The notes beneath the pieces were generated by a model, which was not told the DNA's origin, searched no databases, and saw only the letters and a list, made by a program, of their open reading frames with translations. Positions 14,411 to 21,086 of a stretch of DNA of 34,216 nucleotides are shown here, piece after piece. A program made the position numbers and the translations under genes. Each line of letters begins with the position of its first letter. The stretch's first letter is position 1. The DNA is from a virus. Location: positions 1-34,216 of IMG/VR virus record IMGVR_UViG_3300027734_000015. One strand, written 5' to 3'.

Positions 14411-14422
14411 ACCGCCTCCTGT

Positions 14423-14432
14423 AAGTTAACTT
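14423..14432. promoter_or_regulatory. palindrome before the Cro-like gene
   Basis: AAGTTAACTT is a perfect 10-bp palindrome just upstream of the ribosome site of the regulator gene, followed by CTTG-CAAA-CAAG (14430-14441). It may be a regulator binding site or part of the leader RNA. Confidence 0.4.
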
Positions 14433-14439
14433 GCAAACA

Positions 14440-14469
14440 AGCGTAACCTATGTAAACCTATGTTGTCAA
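14440..14469 (-). promoter_or_regulatory. leftward early promoter with two operator-like repeats
   Basis: On the - strand a perfect TTGACA (complement of 14464-14469) lies 18 bp from TACGCT (14440-14445), a weak -10. AACCTATGT occurs at 14445-14453 and again at 14455-14463, 10 bp apart (one helical turn), filling the spacer. Binding there would block the promoter, so this is a likely operator for the Cro-like protein. Confidence 0.6.
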
Positions 14470-14520
14470 GCTGTGTGGATTTAGTTAAGAATACTTTACA
14501 ATTTTCCTTTGCAACAAGTG

Positions 14521-14549
14521 TTGACAATGTGCAATTAGGTAAGTAAAGT
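14521..14549 (+). promoter_or_regulatory. rightward early promoter
   Basis: A perfect -35 TTGACA (14521-14526), 17-bp spacer and TAAAGT (14544-14549; 4 of 6 to consensus) lie 43 bp before the first + gene. This is the best sigma70 promoter in the control region for the rightward operon. Confidence 0.75.
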
Positions 14550-14564
14550 CCGTCCTGTAGCACG

Positions 14565-14578
14565 AATTGACAACAACA
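14565..14578 (+). repeat. repeated leader element, copy 1
   Basis: AATTGACAACAACA occurs here and again at 14845-14858, each time followed by GGAG and an ATG. It looks like a shared translation-initiation leader for the two first rightward genes. Confidence 0.65.
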
Positions 14579-14591
14579 AAGGAGCAAACAA

Positions 14592-14819
14592 ATGAACCAG
14601 CAAAAGCCATTTAACGTCGGTGATCGCGTTAAGGGTGTGTACCACGGTCAGCAGTACACCGGCGCGGTGATATACACCCGCCCACACACAATGAACCTGT
14701 CTTATATGCATCACATCGCACTGGACACCCCCATCGTGGTGTACAGCGACACGCGTGATCACATCATCGTGTCGATCTGGGAACCAACGGAGTCTGGCAA
14801 CACCATTGAAGCTATTTAA
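14592..14819 (+). CDS. 75-aa hypothetical early protein
   Basis: The first rightward gene encodes a small beta-rich protein, MNQQKPFNVGDRVKGVY then GQQYTGAVIYTRPHTMN and an end with DHIIVSIWEPTESG. The VGDRVKGVYHGQQYTGAV part resembles an SH3-like barrel (Tudor/KOW type), an inference from pattern only. The start has AAAGGAG upstream. Being first after the promoter, it is likely expressed very early. Confidence 0.75.
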   Translation: MNQQKPFNVGDRVKGVYHGQQYTGAVIYTRPHTMNLSYMHHIALDTPIVVYSDTRDHIIVSIWEPTESGNTIEAI

Positions 14820-14844
14820 TTCAATTGCAACGCAAACCCTCACT

Positions 14845-14858
14845 AATTGACAACAACA
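14845..14858 (+). repeat. repeated leader element, copy 2
   Basis: This is the same 14 bases as 14565-14578, before the ribosome site of the 95-aa gene. Confidence 0.65.
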
Positions 14859-14868
14859 GGAGACAACC

Positions 14869-15156
14869 ATGAACCTCTGCAAAAATTGCGCTCACTACAA
14901 GAAAAACGCCGACAACGTTGAAGCAAGCGAATGCACCCGCAAGCCGCAGTTCTCGCCCATCAGCGGGCACGTGCTGCCGACGTTCTGCAACCTAGAGCGT
15001 GCAGCTTGGGGAACGTGCAAGCCCGAGGGCGCTCACTTCAAGCCACGCGAACTTACGATGACTGAATCGGAACTAGATCACGAGTGGGCACGACGCATGA
15101 ACCGTGGCGAGTTTGACCAAGACACTTTTGGTCGCAGACTGGTAGCCGGAACATGA
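14869..15156 (+). CDS. Cys-rich small early protein
   Basis: The N-terminal half of this 95-aa protein has CKNCAHY, ECTRKPQ, FCNLER and GTCKP (five Cys, probably metal-binding). The C-terminal half is helical and polar (ELDHEWARRMNRGEFDQ). Such CxxCxxY starts are common in small phage proteins of unknown role. AGGAG precedes the ATG. Its stop overlaps the ATG of the 24-aa membrane peptide. Confidence 0.75.
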   Translation: MNLCKNCAHYKKNADNVEASECTRKPQFSPISGHVLPTFCNLERAAWGTCKPEGAHFKPRELTMTESELDHEWARRMNRGEFDQDTFGRRLVAGT

Positions 15157-15227
15157 ACGGCGACCGCGCAGTAGTCATCGGCTTCACCATCATCTTTCTA
15201 CTTATTATCACGGGGGTACTAGCATGA
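15153..15227 (+). CDS. 24-aa single-span membrane peptide
   Basis: Translates as MNGDRAVVIGFT followed by a hydrophobic run (IIFLLIITGVLA) long enough to span the membrane. It is joined by ATGA overlaps to both neighbours (15153-15156 and 15224-15227), which argues that it is translated. Its role is unknown. Confidence 0.65.
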   Translation: MNGDRAVVIGFTIIFLLIITGVLA

Positions 15228-15790
15228 GCGTTTACACAAAACTGATGCAGGCACGGCTGTTTTTGCAAGCCACGAAGTTGACCAAGTCGGGCGAAAACAA
15301 GTTTGCCGTATACAAATATTTTGAGTTGGGCGACTTCCTGCCCACCGTCCAAGAAATCTTTCATAACTTGGGACTGTGCGGAGTTGTCAGCTACACCGCC
15401 GACATTGCCCGTTTGACCATCATCGACACCGAAGATGGCTCGCAACTCGAGATCACCTCGCCTATGGGTAGCGCCGCCTTGAAGGGATGCCACGAAGTCC
15501 AAAACATCGGGGCAGTCGAAACCTACCAGCGCCGCTATCTTTGGGTTACGGCAATGGAAATCGTCGAGCATGATGTGCTAGATGCGACTAACGGCAAGGA
15601 TACCCCTCAGAAACGCTTAGATTCGTTGCCACAGCTACTTGAAGCAATCAACACAGCTAACACAGCAGATGAATTGAAACTGTTCTACGCGCAAGCATAT
15701 CGCGCTGCAAAAAATGTTGAAGATACCGACGCAATGCAAAAAATTGTTGCTGCCAAAAATTCCCGCAAAGCCGAACTGGAGGCAGCATGA
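15224..15790 (+). CDS. erf: ERF-type single-strand annealing protein
   Basis: This 188-aa protein has the ERF family core: KFAVYKYFELGDFLPTVQEIFHNLGL near residues 26-51, then LTIIDTEDGSQLEITSPMG, LKGCHEVQNIGAVETYQRRYLWVTAMEI, and a mostly helical C-terminal third. ERF proteins (P22 Erf family) form rings that anneal single strands. It overlaps the exonuclease gene by 4 bp; together they are a lambda-Red-like pair that can make concatemers for packaging. Confidence 0.9.
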   Translation: MSVYTKLMQARLFLQATKLTKSGENKFAVYKYFELGDFLPTVQEIFHNLGLCGVVSYTADIARLTIIDTEDGSQLEITSPMGSAALKGCHEVQNIGAVETYQRRYLWVTAMEIVEHDVLDATNGKDTPQKRLDSLPQLLEAINTANTADELKLFYAQAYRAAKNVEDTDAMQKIVAAKNSRKAELEAA

Positions 15791-16401
15791 AAGTTTTGTC
15801 AATGCCGCAGGGTAGCCCCGAATGGCTTGCCGCCCGCGCCGGTAAAGTGACTGCTAGCCGGATCAACGATGTGATGGCGGCTAAGACCACAGCCGCTTAC
15901 CGGGATTACAGGGCGCAAATTGTGGCTGAGATTCTGACGGGTCAACCGCAGGAATCCGGTTTCACCAATGCTGCAATGCAATGGGGGACGGAGCAAGAAA
16001 AGTTTGCCCGCGCTGAATACGAAATGTTTTGCGCTTGGACGGTTGATGAGGTCGGGCTAGTCCTGCATCCGACGATTGAGCAAGGCGCAGCTAGTCCCGA
16101 CGGCTTAGTGTCTACCGATGGGCTAGTGGAAATCAAGTGTCCCAAGACTTCCACGCACCTGCAAACGTTGGTGGACAAAAAACAGCCTAGACAGTATGAA
16201 AATCAGATGCTTTGGCAGATGGCCTGCACAGGTCGGCAGTGGTGCGACTTTGTATCCTACGATCCGCGTTTGCCTGACGATCTACAGTTGTTTGTTCACC
16301 GGTTCGACCGCGATGAGAAACGCATCGAGGAAATCGAAGTAGCAGTAAAGCAGTTCCTGACTGAAACAAATGAAATGATTGACAACATAAGGACAAAATA
16401 A
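15787..16401 (+). CDS. YqaJ / lambda-type exonuclease
   Basis: This 204-aa protein has GSPEWLAARAGKVTAS at residues 9-24, MQWGTEQEKFARAEYE near 64-79, ASPDGLV with D105, and VEIKCPKT with E115 and K117. The D-x9-E-x-K spacing equals that of lambda exonuclease (D119, E129, K131). A trimer would resect 5' ends to feed the ERF protein. The stop overlaps the next ATG (TAATG). Confidence 0.92.
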   Translation: MKVLSMPQGSPEWLAARAGKVTASRINDVMAAKTTAAYRDYRAQIVAEILTGQPQESGFTNAAMQWGTEQEKFARAEYEMFCAWTVDEVGLVLHPTIEQGAASPDGLVSTDGLVEIKCPKTSTHLQTLVDKKQPRQYENQMLWQMACTGRQWCDFVSYDPRLPDDLQLFVHRFDRDEKRIEEIEVAVKQFLTETNEMIDNIRTK

Positions 16402-16649
16402 TGGCTTACATACCAAAACCCGGCAGCTTTACGCTGTTCAAGAACACCAAGAAGGAAACCGATAGCCATCCCGACTATCGCGGCGATGGGATGGACATGA
16501 ACGGCGAGCCTGTTTGGGTTAGCGCTTGGATTCGAGAAGGCGCAAAGGGCAAGTTTATGTCTTGCAGTATGCAGCACAAGAACAAAGATCAGCCGGTAAA
16601 GAAAAAGGCTGGCGATATGTCGGATTTGGATAACGACATTCCGTTCTGA
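16401..16649 (+). CDS. small SSB-like protein with acidic tip
   Basis: This 82-aa protein has TLFKNTKKETDSHPDYRG, WVSAWIREGAKGKFMSCSM and an acidic end DLDNDIPF, like the protein-interaction tip of bacterial SSB (DDDIPF). Small phage proteins of this pattern lie beside recombinases and may cover single-stranded DNA or recruit the SSB partners of the host. It follows the exonuclease with overlapping codons. Confidence 0.75.
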   Translation: MAYIPKPGSFTLFKNTKKETDSHPDYRGDGMDMNGEPVWVSAWIREGAKGKFMSCSMQHKNKDQPVKKKAGDMSDLDNDIPF

Positions 16650-16694
16650 TCTAACGGGGGAAAGCTGCGGTGAGTACCCTAGCAAAGGCACACT

Positions 16695-17063
16695 ATGGAC
16701 GAAGAAGCCCAAACGGTCGCTTGCACTCAACTTATTGCAAATGTTGTTTCGCTTGCAGTCATTGATGCTTGCCTCAAGCCGGTCAAACGTAAAGATTCAT
16801 CTAGACACAAAGTTTTCGTATCGCAAGACAAAGCCATCGACGCAATCATGTTTCTAATGGAAACCGCTGAACATTTTGTCGAACTGATTGGTATGGAAGG
16901 ATCGCGCTTCAAAAAAGAACTGATAAAAACAACGCGGAAAGATTCAACAAACGATATCACTAAACATCTTACCGATGAGCAACGCAGAAACTTTCGTTTT
17001 AATCTTGATTATTGGACAAAAAATCCCGCACGACGCAGATTTTTACCGGAGGAAGAAGAATGA
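16695..17063 (+). CDS. 122-aa hypothetical protein of the recombination operon
   Basis: Helical protein. The N-terminal part has TQLIANVVSLAVIDACLK, the middle DKAIDAIMFLMETAEHFVELIGMEGSRFKKEL, and the end NPARRRFLPEEEE is basic then acidic. It resembles a widespread phage early family without assigned function. The stop overlaps the next ATG by 4 bp, and GGAGG inside its end serves the next gene. Confidence 0.72.
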   Translation: MDEEAQTVACTQLIANVVSLAVIDACLKPVKRKDSSRHKVFVSQDKAIDAIMFLMETAEHFVELIGMEGSRFKKELIKTTRKDSTNDITKHLTDEQRRNFRFNLDYWTKNPARRRFLPEEEE

Positions 17064-17323
17064 GATTAGCCGACGCAATCAATTGGATGATGAATTACGA
17101 CGCACTACAGCCTGACCTGATACCCGTCGATAACTGGAGGCCACAAGACCCACGACGCTATGACGAGAAAAGAAAAGAGTGCATCAAGTACCTGCGAGAA
17201 CGAAACCTATACATTCTCGACGGCAAGTTCACTCCTACCAAAGCCTCGCACACCGACATAACAGTGATCTTCAATCGTGCCCGCCAGCAACAGGGCGACA
17301 AACTCATACAGGTGGCTAAATGA
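17060..17323 (+). CDS. 87-aa hypothetical protein
   Basis: It starts MRLADAINWMMNYDALQPDL and continues RYDEKRKECIKYLRERNLYILDGKFTP, ending with a helical VIFNRARQQQ stretch. The start at 17060 has GGAGG at 17048-17052, so a 16-codon upstream extension is left out. Unknown function; it is linked to both neighbours by 4-bp overlaps. Confidence 0.72.
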   Translation: MRLADAINWMMNYDALQPDLIPVDNWRPQDPRRYDEKRKECIKYLRERNLYILDGKFTPTKASHTDITVIFNRARQQQGDKLIQVAK

Positions 17324-17562
17324 AAATGCTTTGTCTTGTCTTGCTTCTTACAGGCTGTGCAGCAGATGGTACGTCACTGTTGCTAGTCGATAAGGAAGTC
17401 TCTCCCATGTCGCGGATGCAAGTGATCGCAGCTATCAATGAATGCGAAGGATCAGGCACTAGGGCGATGGTCATCACTACAAACCGCAAGGTTAACGGTC
17501 ACATGATCCCGTCAGTCGTGGAAGTGACCTGCATACCTAAGTTCACCTCACATCTGAAATGA
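17320..17562 (+). CDS. small phage lipoprotein
   Basis: This 80-aa protein begins with a short signal MKMLCLVLLLTGC, a lipobox (LLTGC) with the lipidated Cys at 13, followed by VSPMSRMQVIAAINECEGSGTRAMV and a strand-rich end with VVEVTC. It would be exported and anchored to a membrane of the host. A role in exclusion or in altering the host surface is possible but not shown. It overlaps both neighbours by 4 bp. Confidence 0.78.
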   Translation: MKMLCLVLLLTGCAADGTSLLLVDKEVSPMSRMQVIAAINECEGSGTRAMVITTNRKVNGHMIPSVVEVTCIPKFTSHLK

Positions 17563-17954
17563 AACCCCGCGCCCGTCAAATACTAGAAGGGATGCAGGAA
17601 GTTCTGCGTAGGGAAATGGAACTGACTGCCACCAACATCGCCATAGTCCTTAACGACGATGCTGGGAATATCACTCGCTACATGACAGGCATGGTGCGCG
17701 ATGGTTTAATTTTGCGAATGGGCTTGCGATTGCAATACAACGGCAAAACTCGCACTAAGCACATGATGTGGCGCATCAACTACAAAAAAATAAAGGAACT
17801 AGAAAATGCGGAAGCAACGACGATGGAGGCTGAAGGATCATCCAGCGCAATGCACGAAATGCCAAGAGATCAAGCAACCGACAGAATACAGTTTGACGAA
17901 ATTCAAAACGCTCTCGTCTTGGTGCAAAGAGTGCCACCGAACCCTGTGCCGTAA
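17559..17954 (+). CDS. probable winged-helix protein
   Basis: The first 80 of 131 residues look like a winged helix: KPRARQILEGMQEVLRREMELTATNIAIVLND, then ITRYMTGMVRDGLILRMG and a basic wing. The last 48 residues are low in pattern and overlap, in another frame, a zinc-ribbon gene. The C-terminal end therefore may be under little constraint, or the end of the gene may have shifted. Confidence 0.68.
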   Translation: MKPRARQILEGMQEVLRREMELTATNIAIVLNDDAGNITRYMTGMVRDGLILRMGLRLQYNGKTRTKHMMWRINYKKIKELENAEATTMEAEGSSSAMHEMPRDQATDRIQFDEIQNALVLVQRVPPNPVP

Positions 17955-17985
17955 TTTGTATAGGAAAAAACATGATCTTCTTTAG
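17806..17985 (+). CDS. 59-aa zinc-ribbon protein, overlapping out of frame
   Basis: Read from the ATG at 17806 to the TAG at 17983-17985. It begins MRKQRRWRLKDHPAQ, then CTKCQEI (C16, C19) and WCKECHRTLC (C40, C43), a clear zinc-ribbon pattern with basic ends. AAGGA lies before the ATG. It overlaps 149 bp of the upstream gene in a different frame and shares 14 bp with the following membrane gene. Confidence 0.75.
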   Translation: MRKQRRWRLKDHPAQCTKCQEIKQPTEYSLTKFKTLSSWCKECHRTLCRNLYRKKHDLL

Positions 17986-18148
17986 CGGACTGATAATGGC
18001 ATTAATCGGCTTTTGCGGCTTTATGTTTGTCTGCAATCCCAAGACAAAACAAACAACGTTTGCAGAGGATGTTTGTGCGTTTGTTCTGTTTACTGGTCTT
18101 TGCATTGCCTTGATCGGCGCTATTCTTTGGGTGGTGCGTCATGTTTGA
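17972..18148 (+). CDS. 58-aa two-span membrane protein
   Basis: MIFFSGLIMALIGFCGFMFV forms a first membrane span, a short loop with NPKTKQTTFAED follows, and then FVLFTGLCIALIGAILWVV forms a second. Function is unknown; size and topology would also fit a small holin-like or exclusion protein, but it lies in the early operon. It starts inside the zinc-ribbon gene. Confidence 0.7.
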   Translation: MIFFSGLIMALIGFCGFMFVCNPKTKQTTFAEDVCAFVLFTGLCIALIGAILWVVRHV

Positions 18149-18290
18149 CCGCGAATACATCAAGACGCTACAGCCTGATGCGCTTGAGCAGCTTGTCGAG
18201 CGCCATCGTAAAAGCGCCATTCAGCAAGGCTTGGTGACCGGCATTTTGTCAGGATTTTTACTCGGACTTTTATTTGGGAAATTACTATGA
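18141..18290 (+). CDS. 49-aa membrane-anchored protein
   Basis: MFDREYIKTLQPDALEQLVE is a polar helical part and GLVTGILSGFLLGLLFGKLL a C-terminal membrane anchor. It overlaps the genes before it (8 bp) and after it (4 bp). Unknown function. Confidence 0.65.
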   Translation: MFDREYIKTLQPDALEQLVERHRKSAIQQGLVTGILSGFLLGLLFGKLL

Positions 18291-18466
18291 TGGACTACGC
18301 TGAAGGCATTATCGAAATTGCGCGACTGCGCCAAAACGCGCACTATGCGCTGCTGGCAAAGGATTGGGCAAAGGCGTGTGATCTAGCGGATGAGATTGTC
18401 AAGACTGCCTCATCGCTGAAACTTTTTTGTATCTATCAGATGAAAGACGATGATGGAAAACTATGA
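18287..18466 (+). CDS. 59-aa helical hypothetical protein
   Basis: Starts MMDYAEGIIEIARLRQNA and continues ALLAKDWAKACDLADEIVK; a soluble helical protein without known role. It overlaps its neighbours by 4 and 14 bp, keeping the translational chain of the operon. Confidence 0.65.
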   Translation: MMDYAEGIIEIARLRQNAHYALLAKDWAKACDLADEIVKTASSLKLFCIYQMKDDDGKL

Positions 18467-18614
18467 ACGGTGCAAGGTTTGTGACGTTGCTTTCCGAAAG
18501 GGCGATAAGGTCATGTGGTGCAAAGTCCGGTCATGCCCTGACACTCAACAGCGCGAACCTACCGAACAGCAGTTGCGGTGGATATTCGGCAAAAAGGTTA
18601 CGCCAGCATCCTAG
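18453..18614 (+). CDS. 53-aa zinc-ribbon protein, last of the rightward operon
   Basis: MENYERCKVCDVAFRKGDKV, then WCKVRSCPD, gives CxxC plus C-x4-C, a small zinc ribbon with a basic end. The frame from 18463 that overlaps it lacks such a pattern and is taken as a shadow. Its last 17 bp overlap, tail-to-tail, the endolysin gene; I see no terminator hairpin at this convergent junction. Confidence 0.7.
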   Translation: MENYERCKVCDVAFRKGDKVMWCKVRSCPDTQQREPTEQQLRWIFGKKVTPAS

Positions 18615-19038
18615 TCCCTGTTTTGTCAATGATCATCTTAGAACCCCTGATGGCATAGGTCGGGCCATTAGGGACACTAATGTGAGTCCACGCATCAAAC
18701 TCTAGGATGATCTGATCAAACGGCACAGCGGCCGCTATACACGCCTCTACGACCTGCTTGGGAGTCATGCCGGGTACGCGCAAGTCTGCCGCGCAGCCAA
18801 GCCTATGCTGACTGGAATCCTTAGAGCCCACCGAGTCGTTGACCTGCTTGCTGCGAAACCCGCTGTTAATCATAACCGGCTTACCGCCTACGGCTTTTTT
18901 GACCTGTTCCAGCAGTTGCGCCAATCGGGTCAGGTTAGCCACCTCGTCGCCGTTGGGCGTATTGTCCCAACCATTCCTAGCCGCCGCCTCTGAATGCGTC
19001 AGTTCTTCTAAGGTGAAATGCTCTGTTAGATGCGTCAT
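18598..19038 (-). CDS. endolysin, peptidase M15 family
   Basis: This 146-aa protein has FTLEELTHSEAAARNGWDN at the start, SGFRSKQVNDSVGS near 59-72, then SSQHRLGCAADLRV with H78 and D85, and E113 and H119 in LEFDAWTHIS. These are the zinc ligands and catalytic Glu of M15 D-Ala-D-Ala/L-Ala-D-Glu peptidases. There is no signal peptide, so release depends on the holin. It is the last gene of the late transcript. Confidence 0.92.
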   Translation of the reverse strand: MTHLTEHFTLEELTHSEAAARNGWDNTPNGDEVANLTRLAQLLEQVKKAVGGKPVMINSGFRSKQVNDSVGSKDSSQHRLGCAADLRVPGMTPKQVVEACIAAAVPFDQIILEFDAWTHISVPNGPTYAIRGSKMIIDKTGTRMLA

Positions 19039-19259
19039 TTTTCAATATGCTCCGTGACCTTGACTGCCGCTAGGATGCCTATAAACCCGCCCACAATCGT
19101 TTGAAACGATGGGCCGATAATCTTAAACACATCGTCGTTATTGATGACGCTATTGGGCAAAAACAAACCAAACAAGAATACACCCACCATTGAAAGCATG
19201 ACCAGCGACAGCGTGATGCTGACAAGGATCGTCACGAAACAGATGGTCTTTTCTCTCAT
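19035..19259 (-). CDS. two-span membrane protein, holin or antiholin candidate
   Basis: This 74-aa protein has ICFVTILVSITLSLVMLSMVGVFLFGLFL as a long N-terminal span and FQTIVGGFIGILAAVKV as a second one. It lies between the 3TM-holin-like gene and endolysin, coupled to both by 4-bp overlaps. Its place and topology fit a second holin or antiholin. Confidence 0.75.
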   Translation of the reverse strand: MREKTICFVTILVSITLSLVMLSMVGVFLFGLFLPNSVINNDDVFKIIGPSFQTIVGGFIGILAAVKVTEHIEK

Positions 19260-19648
19260 TTCTTAACGCCCATGATTTTCTCAAGCGTCCTGCCGCCAAA
19301 GTAAAAGGACATGATAAGCATTCCCCATTGCCCTAGCAGTTGCACGTATTCCTTGTTCACCTCAATATCCCATGCCGACATCATGCCGAACACGGTATAA
19401 GTAACAAGAATGAAAATCAATGTGGTCGGTCGGATGTTTTTAGACAGCCACGAATCCGAGGACATATCCGCTTTAAGCCGGTCGGTCAGTTCGTGCTGCT
19501 CTGACACGTCAGCATTCAATGCCGCCAGTTCGCCGTTTTGCTGCATCTCTAGCAGCTTTAGCTTTGCAGCTTCAGCCGCCGCAGGATCAGGAAATACCTT
19601 GTCGAGTATTTTGCTGCCTATGTCTAAGACCGCGCCTAGTGGAAACAT
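19256..19648 (-). CDS. holin, GTA/3TM-holin-like family
   Basis: The 130-aa protein opens MFPLGAVLDIGSKILDKVFPDPAAAEAAKLKLLEMQQ, goes on with SWLSKNIRPTTLIFILVTYTVFG and ends with LGQWGMLIMSFYFGGRTLEKIM. The FPDP-x-A plus SWLSxNIRP pattern marks the holin family named for three membrane spans. The start at 19648 has AGGGG upstream; an earlier ATG (19675) would lie inside the preceding gene. Confidence 0.82.
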   Translation of the reverse strand: MFPLGAVLDIGSKILDKVFPDPAAAEAAKLKLLEMQQNGELAALNADVSEQHELTDRLKADMSSDSWLSKNIRPTTLIFILVTYTVFGMMSAWDIEVNKEYVQLLGQWGMLIMSFYFGGRTLEKIMGVKK

Positions 19649-19649
19649 A

Positions 19650-20183
19650 TCAACCCCTGTAGTAAATGGCGACAAAGATGATGATGCCGCCGATGCCTAG
19701 AAACACAAAGATGCCCGCAGTCATCAGCAGTTCTTCCTGTTCCTGTTTCTTCCTTGCTGCTCGGTCTTTAGCTAACCTTGCCTTGCGGATTGCTTCTCGG
19801 TTTTCTGCGTCTTGCTCACCGCTGATCCTATCGCGCTCGGCACACAGTTCGGCGTACAAATCCATCTCGCCCTTGAGTGCAAACATATCGCGCAGTTCAC
19901 GTTCAAACTCGCGCATTTGCTTGCGCTGCATCACAATCGTAAATGCTTGCGACAGGACGCTTTCTTGCTGTGCTGCTTGCTTCGGATCGTCCGACTTAGG
20001 CTGAGTCTTTAATACCTCAACCTCTTTAGCAGCTTTCTCAATCTGCCCTTGAGCCTTGAAAAACTTGCTGAGATCGTCGTAACAATCTTTGATCTCATGC
20101 CCAAGGTTGATTGCTTCCTTGACGAAGCCAACGCTAGTCTTAGCTAGTGCAAAGGCTGCTCCAATAGTGATCGGGTCTATCAT
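19650..20183 (-). CDS. coiled-coil protein with C-terminal membrane span
   Basis: This 177-aa protein starts MIDPITIGAAFALAKTS, carries a long charged coiled coil (about 60-150, ending in EAIRKARLAKDRAARKKQ) and ends with MTAGIFVFLGIGGIIIFVAIYY. This tail-anchored form recurs in phage lysis regions. A spanin role is unlikely, since i-spanins are anchored at the N-terminus. Exact function unknown. Confidence 0.75.
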   Translation of the reverse strand: MIDPITIGAAFALAKTSVGFVKEAINLGHEIKDCYDDLSKFFKAQGQIEKAAKEVEVLKTQPKSDDPKQAAQQESVLSQAFTIVMQRKQMREFERELRDMFALKGEMDLYAELCAERDRISGEQDAENREAIRKARLAKDRAARKKQEQEELLMTAGIFVFLGIGGIIIFVAIYYRG

Positions 20184-20187
20184 TCAT

Positions 20188-20349
20188 TTAGCCCCCTGTT
20201 TTTGTCACTAGATGCAGCAACAAAAGAATGATTGAGCCAGCACAAGCAATGCCAATAGATTCGATCCGCTTGATGCGAAGGATGGTTTCTTTCCAACGCT
20301 CCGCACAGACCGCCTCATGCACAGACAATCGGGTATCCATATCTTCCAT
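20188..20349 (-). CDS. XhlA-like small membrane protein
   Basis: Read from the ATG at 20349 to the TAA at 20188-20190, 53 aa: MEDMDTRLSVHEAVCAERWK, then RIKRIESIGIACAGSIILLLLHLV. The charged helix plus single C-terminal span follows the layout of XhlA-type haemolysin/lysis proteins. It begins 2 bp after the tail-collar gene and is the first of the lysis genes. Confidence 0.75.
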   Translation of the reverse strand: MEDMDTRLSVHEAVCAERWKETILRIKRIESIGIACAGSIILLLLHLVTKTGG

Positions 20350-20351
20350 GA

Positions 20352-21077
20352 CTACGATTTCATAATGTACGCGAGGGCGTAGTACGGCGGCAGGTTAGCG
20401 TTGGTCGCACTAACACCCGTTGATGCGTTAGTCACCGTGACGTTTGCTGTGCCTGATGCCGTTGTGTAAGTAGCTGATGCGCCCGTGGTTTGCAGTGCTG
20501 CACCGCCACCTGCATTGATGCTGCCTTGACCTGCAACGTAGCTATGCGTGTGTCCTGCATCCACTGCTGTCGCTGTGTGAGTGTGACTAACCACCACAGC
20601 ATCCGTCGAGCCGCCAGTAGCTGCAACCGCATAGGTAGAACCTGCGCCTACAATGAACCGATTGCGAAGATCGGGCGTGCCGTTTGAACCATCGCACAGG
20701 TAATAACCGGCCGGAATCGAGCCAGTAGCGCCCGACCACAGAACAATCACGCCTGATGGCAAGGTGGGCGACGATGCCGGAATAGTGCCTAGAATCCCGT
20801 ACAAGTTGTCGTAAGTCTGAATCAGCGAACCCGTCGAATCCTTTAGCACAAACTTGTAGTTGTAGCCGTAGGTGAGCCATATTTCATTTGCAGGGCGACC
20901 ATCGCTACCAAGGACAATCGGGTTCGCGTTAGCCACGTTGCCGCTGTTGTCGGTATACGTCGCTAGAGGCGTGCTAGAACCTGCTTGATAGGTGTAAATC
21001 AAGCCACCGGATAGGGGAGTTCCTGCATTAGTAAGAAACTGAAACCCGTTGCCGATAGGGGATAGGTTGACTGCCAT
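20352..21077 (-). CDS. tail-collar domain fibre protein
   Basis: In this 241-aa protein the N-terminal part (SGGLIYTYQAGSSTPLATYTD, then NPIVLGSDGRPANEIWLTYG) is a known podovirus appendage module. Residues from about 107 (GVIVLWSGATGSIPAGYYLCDGS, then TPDLRNRFIVGAG) match the phage tail-collar domain. The end has SHTHTAT and GHTHS motifs like the metal-binding HxH sites of trimeric fibres. It could be a short tail fibre or baseplate-like tip, and it is separate from the other fibre genes. Confidence 0.85.
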   Translation of the reverse strand: MAVNLSPIGNGFQFLTNAGTPLSGGLIYTYQAGSSTPLATYTDNSGNVANANPIVLGSDGRPANEIWLTYGYNYKFVLKDSTGSLIQTYDNLYGILGTIPASSPTLPSGVIVLWSGATGSIPAGYYLCDGSNGTPDLRNRFIVGAGSTYAVAATGGSTDAVVVSHTHTATAVDAGHTHSYVAGQGSINAGGGAALQTTGASATYTTASGTANVTVTNASTGVSATNANLPPYYALAYIMKS

Positions 21078-21086
21078 GATTAGTCC

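Noticed and set aside
14567-14852. TTGACA at 14567 and 14847 as promoter -35 boxes
   Set aside because: They lie within a few bases of ribosome sites, and any -10 would fall inside the coding start; they belong to the repeated leader.
15053-15571. 172-aa open frame on the - strand
   Set aside because: It lies antisense to the ERF gene and has no recognisable pattern.
18463-18705. 80-aa frame on the + strand
   Set aside because: It overlaps the 53-aa zinc ribbon in another frame and runs far into the endolysin gene; composition is not protein-like.
19650-20183. Spanin
   Set aside because: The membrane span is at the C-terminus, there is no lipoprotein partner nearby, and the topology is opposite to i-spanins.
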